The translations under genes were made by a program, and so were the position numbers. From contig NC_031495.1 in the NCBI RefSeq assembly GCF_000237925.1, positions 22,446,163 through 22,510,162 of the forward strand: DNA of 64,000 bases, given 5' to 3'. How positions within the stretch are numbered: position 1 is the stretch's first letter; every line of letters starts with the position of its first letter. The stretch is from Schistosoma mansoni (lineage: Eukaryota; Platyhelminthes; Trematoda; Strigeidida; Schistosomatidae). Positions 35,253 to 48,332 of this stretch are shown here, piece after piece. The notes under the pieces are model-generated. The model searched no databases. It was given only the letters and a program-made list of their open reading frames with translations, and was not told the origin of the DNA.

Positions 35253-37202
35253 ATGCAGATGGAGACAGTTAGTTATGGTGAAACGGCCCATTGGAATGAT
35301 AATGACTATATACAGTCACCATCAGTAACTAATTTAAGAATGAGTAGATTTCGACGTATCACTTCAATGACATGTTTATTTAATATAATTATAACAATAG
35401 CTTTCATTTTAATGACCGTGATTGTTATCATATTTGCTTTATCATACTTTGGGATATGGTTTAATAATTCACAACCAAATGTTGTAAATATTTTCTGTGG
35501 AAAAATTAAAGGTATTCAAAAGGATGATTATACAATAAGTTATTTAGGAATACCATACGCTTTACCACCAATAAATGAGAATCGATTCAGACCTCCCGTT
35601 CATTTATCCTCAAAGAAATTATGTCATAAAGCCTGGGAACTAAGTAACACCACAGTAATTAACTCGATTTATTATACACAATACTACAAACCTTCTTGCT
35701 TACAATTACTACCAAAATCCTTAGAGAATGCATTTGATGGTAGTGAAAATTGTCTTTATCTTAATATACATGTACCAATCAACCGAAAGTCAATCAACCA
35801 AGCTAAACCGGTAATTATTATCATAGATGGATTATTTTTTATGTATAGCAATGAACCAAAACAACCTAGCTCTGATACTGTATATAAAACTGATGCTATT
35901 CATGTAACATTTAATTTTCGATTAGGTCCATTTGGTTTTTTACCTCATCCATATGAAAAAATACCAAATCTTGGATTACATGATCAATTATTAGTTTTAC
36001 AATGGATTCGTAATAATATTGCACAATTCGGTGGTGATCCATTTAATGTTATATTATTTGGTTATGGTTCTGGTGCAACATGTGCATTAACCCTATTCTA
36101 TAGTTCTATTAGTAATCAATTATTTGATAAATTATGGATTACAGCACCTAGTTTAAGTTTATTAAATAGATCTGTAAATGATTCAATTCAAACAATGAAT
36201 TATGCATTAAATTGTCATAATCATATTAATCCTAATAATTGTTCTAATGAAAAATTAAATAATTTTAAAAATATATTAAATATATGGAATTGGACTATCA
36301 TTGAAAAATGGTTAATTCATTCAATGTTTAGTTTACCATCTATAAATGAATTAAATAATAATCATGATAAAATCAATAATTTTATTAATATATTGATTAA
36401 TGATAATAAATTTATAAATATTGATTTATGGAATAAAATGATCAATTCAAATAATAATAATCATAATAATAATAAACCAATGATTATTGGACAAACATCT
36501 CATGAAGTATCAATTTATCCTATCCCTAAAACAATACCATTTTGGAATAAAAATCATTATCAAAATTATATTATAAAAAAATTAAAAATTAATAATATCA
36601 CTTTAAATGATCAATATTATCAATATATTTTTTCAAATAATTTAAATTGTACACACATAGATGGTAACATAGAAAATAAGATAATTAATGAAAGTAATGA
36701 TTGGATGTCTAATTTAATGTTATTAATAACTGATAGTCGATTAACATGTCCATTAAGTGAATTAGTTAATCAATTAACAAATCAATATTATCCAATATAT
36801 CAATATTATTTAACTGGTATTCATAGACGTTTTGATCCATATTCATTAAATAGTTATATATCATATGCATTTCATGGTTGGGATGCAATGTTATATTTAA
36901 GAACATATGAAATACATAATGATTTTATAGATCCAAGTTTATTACAATTAAATAATCAATATAATAATGAAAAAGAATTAAATCAATTAAGAAGAATTAG
37001 TGATCTACTTAATAAAGCAATGTATGAATTTGCAAGAACTGGATATATATCTAATTGGTATGAATCAAAAAAAGGAAATTATGATGTTAATTTAATTGAA
37101 AATGATCAATTATGTAAATATGTAAATATAATGAATGAACGTTGTAGTTTTTGGAAATTATTATATAATAATAATTTATTTCAATCAACATGGAAATTTT
37201 AA
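35253..37202 (+). CDS. Neurotactin-like cholinesterase-family membrane protein (catalytically dead)
   Basis: A 649-residue protein in one uninterrupted frame; an in-frame TAA three codons upstream (35244-35246) supports this start, and Met3 is an alternative. A short cytoplasmic N-terminus with basic residues (RFRR, 32-35) precedes a single hydrophobic segment (about 38-68), giving a type II membrane protein. The ectodomain has the carboxylesterase fold signatures: YLGIPYALPP, NRFRPP, GSENCLYLNIHVP, FNFRLGPFGFL, NLGLHDQLLVLQWIRNNIAQFGGDP and VILFGYGSGAT. In active enzymes the last reads FGESAGA, so the nucleophile serine is Gly272 here. The oxyanion HGG motif is DGL (192-194). A candidate Glu (GQTSHEV) and His (AFHGWD) remain. 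Such dead esterases act as adhesion molecules (neurotactin, gliotactin, neuroligin); the type II topology favours neurotactin. The C-terminal half is rich in Asn with extreme A/T third positions. A role in cell adhesion is inferred. Confidence 0.85.
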   Translation: MQMETVSYGETAHWNDNDYIQSPSVTNLRMSRFRRITSMTCLFNIIITIAFILMTVIVIIFALSYFGIWFNNSQPNVVNIFCGKIKGIQKDDYTISYLGIPYALPPINENRFRPPVHLSSKKLCHKAWELSNTTVINSIYYTQYYKPSCLQLLPKSLENAFDGSENCLYLNIHVPINRKSINQAKPVIIIIDGLFFMYSNEPKQPSSDTVYKTDAIHVTFNFRLGPFGFLPHPYEKIPNLGLHDQLLVLQWIRNNIAQFGGDPFNVILFGYGSGATCALTLFYSSISNQLFDKLWITAPSLSLLNRSVNDSIQTMNYALNCHNHINPNNCSNEKLNNFKNILNIWNWTIIEKWLIHSMFSLPSINELNNNHDKINNFINILINDNKFINIDLWNKMINSNNNNHNNNKPMIIGQTSHEVSIYPIPKTIPFWNKNHYQNYIIKKLKINNITLNDQYYQYIFSNNLNCTHIDGNIENKIINESNDWMSNLMLLITDSRLTCPLSELVNQLTNQYYPIYQYYLTGIHRRFDPYSLNSYISYAFHGWDAMLYLRTYEIHNDFIDPSLLQLNNQYNNEKELNQLRRISDLLNKAMYEFARTGYISNWYESKKGNYDVNLIENDQLCKYVNIMNERCSFWKLLYNNNLFQSTWKF

Positions 37203-37368
37203 TTTATTGATTTTTTTCTTTTCTTTTGTACTAATCTATATAACAGGCATTGATTACTATAATCTACTGCATTATATATATAAAAAAAAAGAAAATTTTG
37301 AATGAAAGATCTTTGAAGAAATGTAACTAAGTACAAAAACTAAATTAAAAATTCCATCTTATTTTTTT

Positions 37369-37374
37369 AATAAA
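37369..37374 (+). promoter_or_regulatory. Candidate polyadenylation signal AATAAA
   Basis: The first perfect AATAAA after the stop at 37202, 167 bp downstream. AT-rich sequence makes chance matches common. Confidence 0.4.
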
Positions 37375-37379
37375 CAAAT

Positions 37380-39000
37380 ATGATTTTAAAATGTAAACAA
37401 AAAAGAAAACTATCTTTCTAACTATATGAGTAATCTATTGACTCTTTACATTAAATTTATTCTACTTAAGGTTTATAATGTAATATATTGAGTTATAGTA
37501 ACCTGTTCTAACTTAATATGCATCGTTTTAAATCGAGTAAATGATTACAAAATTGTTTTCTGATTTGATTTCTTTTTTTTGTTTTTTGTTTCAAGGGTTA
37601 TCAGTTCGTAAATAAATAGAGAAGCTATGGTGTCTATCTTAATAATAATGAATCTTTTTAGATAAAAGTATGTAATTTATTGAGTAGGGAATTTTTCACT
37701 GGTTAGATATTTTTAGAATTTTAAATGTTTTATTTGGTGAAACAATGAAGTTATTAATAGAATATTATTGATTCGTATAACTAAATTAAAAAAATGATTT
37801 TTTCAAAAGTACAAATTGACTAATTCATTATTTGAAGAAACATGTAATGAACTTCTACAAAGCGGTAATTTAGAAAAATAGTTCTTGTTATGAAGAAAAG
37901 GAATGGATAAACATTGGTCGTTTCGTTCAAGACTTTTTGTTGTATGTTTGAATGTTTATTTACGGATTAATAAATAATTCATAATCCTATTATATTGATT
38001 AGGTATTTTGTTTAGAATCAATATCTTTGATTTATACATTTACATTTTTGGTTGGATAGGTAATGTTTTCTATTAGTTATACACTGATTGGTTAAGATTT
38101 TGAGCACGGTTACTTGAACAGTGTATCAATTTGTTTACTTTGGTAATTTCATCATATCATTATGTTGATCTAACAGTTATGAAGGTTTTAATTATAAATT
38201 AGATGTTGATTTACAGTTAATTAAGTAGTAAAAAAAACATTATGATCATCCGTCGCAATCTGTAATATCATGAAACAGTGCATTTATATGAATAGTAAAC
38301 TGAAGGAACATACACGTAAAAAAATTGCATCTAATATATATTAAGTCATGTTTATTCTAAAAAACAATGAAAAATATATGTGGCTCTATGACATATAGGT
38401 ATTGGGATGAACTAATAAACTTCAGAATCAGTACTTTTAGAAGAAATACAATAACATTTAAAAGAAATGAAAGTTTTACAATCACTCGTTAGAGAACCAA
38501 ATAATTGTACAAAGTATCATAGCGTAATAAGAGATACTTTGAAAATAAATTAAAAGGTTTGTAAATTATTCTGCAGACAGCTAGATAAGATTTTTGCCTA
38601 GCTCATTCTGATAAACATGGGTACAAGACATGATAAATGAAATGAGAAAGTGCAGAAATATTAGTAGTTTAAGGTTATTTATTAAAATCCTATCAAATGA
38701 AGCCCACAAGCATCATAGTTATTTTGTAATACCTTCAATGATAATCTGATATTATCTTTGAATCTTATGAACTCCGAGGTTTCTTTAGAACAAATTAGGA
38801 AACACGGAAAGATATTACCAGAATATAGTTTTAAATATCAGAATAAATGTTTGCAAAACAATTTACAGATGTCAGATTCCAAGACAGATAACTTTCTCAT
38901 TATATATATAAATATATATATATATATAAGTCGAGAATAAGTGAAATACAAAAATACAAAAATGGAAGAAATAAAATAATTTTTTACCAAAGTTGTGCTA
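37380..39000. other. Intergenic AT-rich DNA
   Basis: Contains a short (TA)n run near 38903-38928 and no recognised gene. Confidence 0.45.
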
Positions 39001-39004
39001 TAAA

Positions 39005-39276
39005 CTCCGCTATACCGATGGCCAAGGTAGCGAGAGTGGTTGTACAAACTTCTTTTGGATACAAAGGTTCGGTTTGTGAATATGGATTGCGATGGTTTCA
39101 GCTATATGCAACAGACGAGCTCGTAAACCATGCGGCAAATTTGATGCAATATGGTAGATAACTTTAAAAGCTTTATTCAGTTCAACTTGATGACCTGTGT
39201 ACACCAAGTGAGCGAGAATAGAACTCTTATTCACCTTTACCTGTCCTTCATAGATGATTTGTTGTTCTTTTTCCAT
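39005..39276 (-). mobile_element. Penelope-like element fragment, C-terminal end
   Basis: The minus frame NKSSILAHLVYTGHQVELNK...RARLLHIAETIAIHIHKPNLCIQKKFVQPLSLPWP aligns along its length with the end of the copy at 18.77-19.79 kb (NSTILSHLVDSEHHIKIEEAF...KPNLCIQKRYIQPLCLPWP). Only the part after the GIY-YIG motif remains. Confidence 0.85.
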
Positions 39277-39279
39277 TTC

Positions 39280-41575
39280 GAAAAATCAAATAACACTGAA
39301 GAAAGCTAACTAAACACCAAAGACTTGAGTTGTTTCAATGTTTTTTAAAAGCATAAACTATACATATACATTTACATATACTATATACATTTTGTTAGTA
39401 TTCATACAATTTACATTGAGATGGATTGTTGATTAATATTCTACTTCGGACAATTGTTGGTCAAACCTATGAAGGAAGTGTTTGTTAAAGCTTGTCTTTT
39501 GGTGAAGTACTCCAATTTTGAACATATTGAAAAGTATTATACTCGTGAAAATTTGAGACAGGTATAATTTCGTATCACATCTTGACTTGTTCGATGGAGT
39601 TGGTTTCTCTGAGGTATGTAGTATAACTGAAAAGTAAGTGTTGATGATGTTTTTCTAAATGAAAGCGAAAACTTAACTGTCAAATCATTCTTGTCAGAGA
39701 ACATGACACAACCAAAAATAATACATTTGCAAACAATTTCTTTTTTGATTGTGTATTATTCCTTGATAAATCTAAATGTTTATTTATTATGAATAATGTC
39801 TAATAAATCAATTTAGGAGTGTCCTTACGTTAATAAATTTGTAACAAAACATCAACCTACACTCTATTTCCCTTACATATGCACATACTTGTTTTTGGGT
39901 TGCTAAGTCAAACCACGTTTGTTTTAATTTGCGGGGACAATGTAATAGTATTCGTTCAATTTTAGGCAGAATATGGCAGATTACTATTTTTTAGGAACAA
40001 GTATTATTACAAAGCCTTTTACTAGAAGTATATTCAATGAGTCAATAATATAGATAAAACACAAATAACGGTGACATTTAAAAAAATTTGTTGGTGGAGG
40101 TAAATATAAAACATCTTAACTGTATAACATGTCTCAGTATTTACTAAGATTTTACCATCATTAAACAACATCCTTGATACATTTACATACATATACCTAA
40201 GGAAAATATATAATAACGTTATTTAGTATATAATAATGGAGTTGTGAGCGCATTTAAGTTAGATAACGCAACAGATATTGCCTTGTCTTAGAACTCAAGC
40301 ATAATCAATGTGTTTTCATGAGGTCATTATTCATCTGAACTGAATAAGAGGAGAAAAATGTTATCAAATGATCTCTTGATTGAATACTGTTAGTATGATT
40401 TAAAAATTTCCATCAGGCTGTTATACTTATCTTATTATAGTTGATCAATTGTAAAATGTGTTGATTAATAGCTGCACAAGTGATTTTAACAGAGATTAAT
40501 AGAAACCTTTATTTTATCGAACATGAAGAAAACCTATTACCAACAATACTATCATAAATTTCAACTAATTAACAAATATTTCATTTTTTGGTAGCTTTCA
40601 ATACAGTATGAAGTCAAGTGAAAAACTGTTCAAAATCAGACGGACGTGAGAAGCTTTTTCATCCCGACTGAATGTCTATTTATGAAATAGTCACATGTAA
40701 CCTGATTCCTACCATAGAATAGACGGATTGCGGCTAAAAACAGAATCCAAGACACAGGTTCCTTGTTCTTTGGACTCGCTAGATGGACGTTTCTGCATTC
40801 AAGTGTTGACACTAACATCAGGACTACAACTCAGTGCTTTACGCCTCACACTCAAACGGTTTATCCTTTCAACTACTGAGTTCAGCACGTCACTCACATG
40901 TTCAATGAGTATATTATTTATGACATTACTAATAAGGGTTTGAAGTATCTCATAGTTCTTACTCATCATTGAACTTTGACCAACCGTTTTTGACACATGC
41001 GCAGAAAACGAAACGTTTGTCCTGGATCCTCCTTCTAACCACAGCTCATCTTTTCTATAAAATTTGTGACGTCTACTACACATATTTTGTGACTGAACTT
41101 GGAAAAACATGTCATAACTTTAAATAGAGAGCAATAATAGCTGTGGTATGACTGACACTTGACATAGCTCGATGCGAGAAAGAGGATTAATACAGTTGGG
41201 AGGTTTTTTATTGATCCAGAACAAAAAACGTCTTTCATATTAACAATTATTGACTACTTAATTATTGGTTAACGATTTTGGCACTGACTTAATATACAAT
41301 AAAAAGCTATCAAAAAGAGTCGTTATATTGAACGAAAATAACCTCACACTTGACAGTGTTATAACAGTTCATTGGTAATTTGACTTTCATTATCTCCAAT
41401 CACTCATCATGTCGAATGAATTTAAACCAGTAAATTCAATCTTAATTTCTGACAACTAAAGAAAAGACTTTCGGAACTTTTCGAAATATTTTCATTATTT
41501 CCTGCGTTATAAAACCAATTTTCCTACATTATAACCAGAAAATGTTCACTTAATTGTTCAGCTATTTGAGTAAAT
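39280..41575. other. No gene recognised
   Basis: Frames of 70-103 codons near 40636-41238 (both strands) lack recognisable features. The local base composition at 40620-41110 is more balanced than the surroundings, which may mark an unknown old repeat. Confidence 0.35.
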
Positions 41576-41582
41576 ATGATTT

Positions 41583-41745
41583 CACTAGTCGACCTAAGCT
41601 GGACCAACTGCCGTTTCATCATAGTATGGGGCTCCCTACCAGTGCGCATCCACGACCCCGTACACGGGACTTGAACCCAGGACCACGTTTTCAATAGTGG
41701 TCTAGCTCGGTTCGACTCGTGACTGCAACTGTGAAAATACTACAT
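41583..41745. mobile_element. Degenerate hammerhead SINE, inverted dimer
   Basis: Left arm on the minus strand (AAGCTGGACCA...GCCGTTTCATC...GGGGCTCC, then GTGCGCATCCACGACCCCG), right arm on the plus strand (CGTTTTCAATAGTGGTCTAG). The hammerhead core is damaged. Tails face outward as in the other dimers. Confidence 0.75.
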
Positions 41746-41764
41746 TGCCCATAAATTCATGTAC

Positions 41765-44700
41765 TGATAATAATATGATCTGTTAGTAATTTTTGTATAT
41801 ATTAGTTGACGATAAAAAAACCATTGAATCATGACCAAATTAGAAGTGATGGCCTTGAGGCTAAATTTATTAAAATACCACATTTCATTGTATGAATAGA
41901 AAAAATTCTATTGACTAAAGAACTATTCAATTTCTCTTCTAAGCAATGAATAATTATTTATAATTATTATACAAAAAGTATAATTAATTGTTTTATAATT
42001 ATTGGAAAAAATTTTTTCTCTTATTAGGTTGTCTTGACAACTGTTTAATGTGTTTTTTTTCATACATTGAACGGAAATAAGAGTTTAAAATTGATTAAGT
42101 AGAAAATTTAAAATGTTATTATTTTGTTCTTGGTAGATTCTTTTTTACCGCTTATAAATGATAAATTAGTTTTTAAATTTTTTAATTCACTTTAGTTAAT
42201 TTAAAAATTAAATGTTGAAGTATATTTCATTGAAGTATTTAAATAGAAACAATTTCATATACTTTTTATATAAGTAATAAACAAATTATTTTTCTAATTG
42301 ATTACGTTAGTTTAGAGATAAGAAATTAGTTTACTAATGTTTCTGATAAAATCCGTTAGCTATTATTTATCACTCAGGGAGTCGAGTTGTTAGAACTACA
42401 TCTAAACGTCTCTAAGATTCACATTAAAGAATTATTCTACTTTACTAGTATTTTTTTCCTCAAAAATTCATTTTAAAATGTGGTCTTGTGAAGATCTTGA
42501 AATTTTTTTTATCAAAGCCCTATATTATATAGAAAATTGGACATTTAAAGTATGATTCTATACTCATTAATTGAATAACTTTATGGTAGATCTCGTATAG
42601 TTCTAGTAGAAAGCTGTAAAGACACTAACTCATCAATGATATTATTCAATGACTGCAGTTCAGAAAAAAATCAATCATAGTTGAAGATGTGGATGTTTGA
42701 ATTTCCTTAACTCGCTGGTCAAGATGTATTGTATTCGTCGTGAAACCTGAAGTTTTTACGTTTGATTTTGTATAAAGTCTAGGATTATTACGGAAATTGA
42801 AAACAAACGTACTCAGATTCTTAGCGGCTCGTTAGCCAATATTATTTTTTGAAGAGCTTTACCATGAAAATATGAATGTTACAAATAATATTACACCAGA
42901 ATCTTCCTGGGGTTTTTCATTTCACTGGATGAGAAAAATGTGCAACTACCAAATTTGTTTTTCATATCATTAAGACAATATTGAGGTGATAACTAGACTA
43001 AAACTGTTCCAATCATCGTGCTGTCAAATGAAATTACATTCCATGGCACTACTCTGAAAACTCTATGCAGATTAAGTTTCTTCATGGAAACGTTAGTTTA
43101 TTCAAGGTGGACTTAAATAGACAAGCAGGTATTCTAAGAAGAATCTAATTCTTTGAATAATATGGAACATCTAGGAGCAGTCCATACCAAATATTCATTC
43201 CCCTATCTGTTTATCTATATAAGTATACAAACTATTTGAAATATTTCTGCCGCATAGTTTTCCACTTTTTGTTCTTCTGTTACGCTGGATACTACTTAAA
43301 TAATGATTCAAGAGCCAGATGTCACTGGTTATCAATAGTAAAATCATTAAGATTTTATGATTAACAAAGTCTGCTAAGAGCGGAAAGAGAAATCACAAAA
43401 CTCATACTTCTTCTAGTTGGAAAAGTTTCTATATTTTGTGTTTTTACTAGACGGTCTGTTCATAATATTGTTATATTATCATATCTCTAAATAGTAATTT
43501 GACTCACTAACTGCTGTGATACCGTTTGCTGCTCATAAATTTACTGCAAACCAATTAGTTTTACTTAGTAATATTTTAATTATTTAGAGACTGAAACTTG
43601 TTATTGATGATTCGTAGTAATATCATATTAAATGTATGCAATCACGCGTTTCTGAGTTTGAATGATTCGTAGTGATGGGTTGGCCTTCCTAATAAGTAGA
43701 TTGAAAGTGGGTGAATTTGGAGTCAGACTATCAATTGTTAGATGATACCATAACACAGTGAATTCATTGTCGGTGGAGATCGCATGACATAGTTTAGTTC
43801 GCTTTCTAAGAACCTCGTGGTATTTTTACTTGATGTCATTTCTGAATTTTGGATTAAGTTGATACGTTTTGTCAGCAATTAAACTTTTCAAGTCAACCTC
43901 TGTTGTCACCGTCCTTCCAAACCTGGTGATTAAGACTTTTAAAAAACACATTCCAAGTGATTTGCGAACGTTCTGGCAGATAATTAGCTATTCACATTCT
44001 AACATTTTCGGAGATTCTCAATCTATGTTGGGTTATTAAGAGGACATTTTGAAGTTACGCACAACTGACAGCTATAGACATATCCAGTGCATGGAAGTGA
44101 GATACACCAGAGTAAAAACACAAATGTATTAAAGGTTAGGGTTGAAAATGTTGGGACGAATTACAATTCGATATGCAGCATTCGTCCGAAGTGATTAAAA
44201 GTGTTGGATACGATACAGTGAGCATAACAGTATCACAGACAACAGTCCATTATTGAGGTACTTTTTGCGTGCAATCATTTTCATAGATGCATGTAGCGAT
44301 AATAAATGTATATTACAAAACAACATAGTTATATAAAGATATATCCTTCAAGATTTATAAATTCTTAATTAGAGTCTCAGTTGAAAGCTTGAACTTTTGG
44401 TTAGTAGTCCTAAAAAAAGCAGTTAGATAATAATGAATAATTGACATACAAAATATTAGTTGAGTTAATGAGTATGCTTTTCTTGGATCACAAAAGCAGA
44501 AACTTCAAACTATTTTGTACAGCTCATGTTAAAGAACTTTAAGCATGGTGTTTTACTTACTAGTCCTGAGAAAAATCACTAATTATGTACCGAACCTCGG
44601 CTTGAACAGCATAAAAACACAATATTTGGTGGAATTTAAGTATTTAGTAAGAGTTCTAACCGATTACTAGATTTATAATGGAACTTATAAGTGCCTTGAT

Positions 44701-45185
44701 TTTGATGTACTTCAAGATATTTGCCAAAATGTCATAATAAGTAGTTGACATAAACAGAATTTAGTTTTGTTATATGGCTGATTTTAGAATTTATGGGTTG
44801 TTTTATAGTTACATAACTATAGGGTAGTAGAAGTAATGAGTGAAATTAACTAAATGAAAATGGTTACTATGTAGCCATGATTGTTTCTAGTTATGCTCAA
44901 AACTAAACGTATGACTAGTCAAATAGCACTTTAAACGCATATTACATCGATTCAGTCTGACTCTACTGCAACCTGTTTTCACTTAACAATCGATGAGCAG
45001 CATTATTAAAACACCACTCATTAGTTGAATCGATATGTGTATCCCTTCTTTCTTTTCTCTGAATTACCTCATTCCTGTACTAATTACAACATACTGATGC
45101 TTCACAAACAAATTGCACTGATTCTAACTTAGGTTTTGGATAGACTTTAGGTTATTAATACAAAAAAAGTACTAGCATCTGTAAG
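41765..45185. other. No gene recognised; AT-rich DNA
   Basis: No recognisable coding frame and no repeat shared with the rest of the window. Confidence 0.5.
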
Positions 45186-45191
45186 AACACT

Positions 45192-45217
45192 AATATATAT
45201 ATATATATATATATATA
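45192..45217. repeat. (AT)n microsatellite
   Basis: About 13 AT units. Confidence 0.95.
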
Positions 45218-45224
45218 CGGTGTG

Positions 45225-46355
45225 TTCATATGAAATCTTTCATACATAATAATCCTCTTTATTTGTCATTCCAATAAATACACATACGTTGTTTTTTATC
45301 CATAAGCGCTTGTTGGTTCGTAGCTATTACAAGACGTTTGGAGTAGATCTCGGAATTTCCATATTTTTGAGCACATTCAATACGATTATATATTCTATCC
45401 TTATTATGTACGGCTGAGCAAGTGAACCAGTGACTTAGTGTGTAAGACTGTCGATTTTAGATCATGGATCGTAGATTCGAAAGTTGCTCCGACTATTTTG
45501 GCTACATATGATTGTGTTTACCAAAAGTCATTCTGAAAAATTATTTTCTTTAAACAATTGAAACAAATAAAGAAACTGATTTTGCATTTTAATTCATCAT
45601 ATATAAACAATATCGATTTAATCTTTTATAGAAAAGCAGTAAGGATAGTTATATTCTTAAATAAAAATTCAAACTGTTCAAATGAACGAATAAAACTTAA
45701 TTCATTAGAAAAAGAAGTAAAATATATGATAAAATAATTAGACAATAATTATTTTTCAGAGAGAGGGAGAGAGACGTAGACGACGAAGTATTCACACATT
45801 GACGTATAAGAAGCCATTAAATGATTTTGGTAAAATAATAAATGAAAGGCTATTTTAATTGCATAAAAAAATTAAGTTTTTTAAAGAAAACTTCACTTCA
45901 ATAGTTAGATGACCATTAAAAAAGTCATTGAAATAAACTAGAAGCATCTATAGTTAGAACAAACTGAATAAATTGAAGTGAATTGACACGAAGAAAGTCA
46001 ATCAAGTTGATATAGAATCTGACTTGCAAAATACTACTAACTTTACCATTTTGTCTAATTTTGATTAAACAAACGTTATCAAAGAAGTAAGTAAAGACGA
46101 CAGCAATATCAAGTGTTTTATTATTCTTTTTAAACGAAAGGCTGGTCGGAATGAACAGTAGGTAGGGAGAAATCTCACTGCATTTAATACATTAATCGTG
46201 ACCAAAGAACCAGGAATTTACTGTTGAAGAATGAATAAAAATCTCGGAGAATATCTATTTCATCGAAAATGACGGAGAAAATCCAATCAATTGACCACCC
46301 AGAAAACTAACCGATACTAAGGATACATATATATGTCGGACGAATATACGGAATA
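45225..46355. other. No gene recognised
   Basis: A short stretch at about 45430-45510 (CAGTGACTTAGTGTG ... GTAGATTCGAAAGT) faintly resembles a tRNA-like A/B box pair, too weak to call. Confidence 0.35.
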
Positions 46356-46361
46356 TATGGT

Positions 46362-46445
46362 GGTACTATGGAGAATGTTGGTGGGCAGCTTATGCTCCTC
46401 CATGAAGGGTAGCAGGCGTAAGTAGTAGTATATAAAACTGAGCGA
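46362..46445 (+). mobile_element. 3' end fragment of family B LINE
   Basis: GGAGAATGTTGGTGGGCAGC TTATGCTCCTCCATGAAGGG and GTAGCAGGCGTAAGTAG match the ends of the family B LINEs at 28.74 and 63.5 kb (GGAGAATG.TG.TGGGTGGCCTATGCT, AACAGACGTAAGT). Only the last roughly 80 bp survive. Confidence 0.7.
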
Positions 46446-46449
46446 AACC

Positions 46450-47055
46450 ATTAACGTACGAAATAAAAATCGGAAATAAATATTAAAATAGAAATTATGC
46501 AAGCAAACAACACACACATACACAAAAATGAAATTATGTACTGGAAGAAAGTGACAGAACCCGTGAGATCTTTGAAAAAAATAAAGATGATACACAGGCA
46601 ACTGAAGAGATATCAGATACATATGTAAATGTATGAATAATATTCTGAGCGTTAAGAGATGCCTAAATCTATGAATTTTCATTGAAGTGAATATAAAAGA
46701 GAGAATGAGCGAAATACGTGCAGAAAGAGAGATCGACCAACGAATACCTTTGTGTTGGATATTTTTGGCTCTATGATGAAAGTGCATTGTAACAACAATA
46801 GGAATCAACAATGATAAAAATAAGTAAACAAGGAAATGAATGAAATTTCCATTTACTTGTTAAACAGTGAAAACATGATACACATCACCATACAAACGCC
46901 TGGGTAGAAAACAGTAAAGTACACATAATATCATTTGAAAAATTGGCTTATGAAAATGAGGGGAAAAAATAATCCAGAGGAAATCATTTTGAAATTTGTA
47001 TGTATAAATCCGTAAACTATATGCATAAATTAGAATAAATAAATAAACAACACAC
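46450..47055. other. 3' flank of the proline-rich protein gene
   Basis: On the minus strand this follows the stop at 47060. No canonical AATAAA was found close to the stop, so the polyadenylation site is not located. Confidence 0.4.
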
Positions 47056-47059
47056 TGAT

Positions 47060-47111
47060 TCATGAAGTTGGTCGAGGAGGAATGCGTGGCATACCAATAT
47101 TACCTGGACGT
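47060..47111 (-). CDS. Terminal coding exon of proline-rich (dynamin-like) protein
   Basis: On the minus strand an acceptor AG (47112-47113) is followed by codons for RPGNIGMPRIPPRPTS and TGA (47062-47060). The incoming phase is 2: the previous exon ends in GA, and the first A completes Glu. The sequence ends in SH3-ligand-like PxxP motifs, as do the C-termini of dynamins. This exon is too short to be recognised alone; the matching phase and motif continuity with 48333-48608 are the evidence. Confidence 0.75.
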
Positions 47112-47113
47112 CT

Positions 47114-48330
47114 AGATTCAATAAAAATGTAAGTAGGAAAAAATACAGGAAAAACTTTGAATAGAAGTAAAACAAATTACGTACAATACATTTATAACCA
47201 ACTTATACTTTAATATATATAATGTATCAGATTTGTATCCAATGAATAGATAGATTAGTGACAGTATAAATAGTTCGAAACCAAACGAACTTATCAGAAT
47301 CAAATTAAGAAAAGACGGACATAGTTGAATATGAAAATAATTCCTTAGGTAGATAATGTATTTGTGAATGAATAGAGAATTGTATAGATCGATTATAATC
47401 AATGACTAACATTGGAGATGAAAACGATTAAGTTAAACGATTTGACATCTATACTTTGAAGAATCATATCAACAAAGTTCTATTCATATACAGGGTTAGA
47501 CATAGAGTTATTCGAAAATCTTCTAATACACTTTATATGGAACACCATCAAGTGATAACACTGAAAATATTAAGTTGAATTTCAAATAAAAAAAATCATT
47601 TATGTAGCAGGTACATAACAAATAATTTTCAAGTCCACAATCTGACCACTTAGATAACTTCGTGCGCATACATATCTAGATATGATGAATACATATACTA
47701 CTGCAGACAGTGTAAGCTCTTGAACTGGAGGGTTGACATCAATGCAAAAAATGTAAATCGTAAATTTGGGGAAAAAAATAACTTATATCGTAGGCTCAGT
47801 TAATTTTAAGCAGAATTTAATGAACAGTTAGTTTAATGTCAATACAAATTTAGTAAGGGGGAAGTCATTGTTCCTTTTATTGTTATTTTTATTATAAAGA
47901 GCCCGTCCCATGGTAAGTTTATTTTAAATATCAAACTAAACCTTGGTAGTAACACTAAGTATGAACACGCTACTGGTCTAGAAAATGACCTAAAGACTAC
48001 TGGTCCGACCCTTAAAATGATTCAATGTACTGACTACCTACAATGTTATAACAAATGTCCAACGTATGTTACGTTTTGTAGCCTTTTAAGTGATGTCAGC
48101 TTATATAAATGTTGTTAGCGTGAAGCCACATGTAACATCAAATATTACTGTATTTATGTTATTGTGACTGAACTATATTTGATTTTCGAAATCAAATGAA
48201 ATTAACAAAAACTGCTTTATATCAGTTATTAAGCCAAAATAAATGAAAGTTATACAGCATTATTATTAATAAAAAATAACAATCAAAACATAAACCGGAA
48301 GTCAAATATACACACAATAGACTGAAACTC
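47114..48330 (-). other. Intron between the last two exons
   Basis: About 1.22 kb from the GTGAGT donor (48332-48327) to the TCTAG acceptor (47116-47112). AT-rich and without recognised repeats. Confidence 0.65.
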
Positions 48331-48332
48331 AC

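Noticed and set aside
45430-45510. tRNA-like A/B box pattern
   Set aside because: Does not fold into a cloverleaf by eye and lacks the SINE body seen in the other copies.
46317-46811. 164-codon minus-strand frame
   Set aside because: It lies antisense to a LINE 3' fragment and continues through low-complexity hydrophobic sequence with no family feature.
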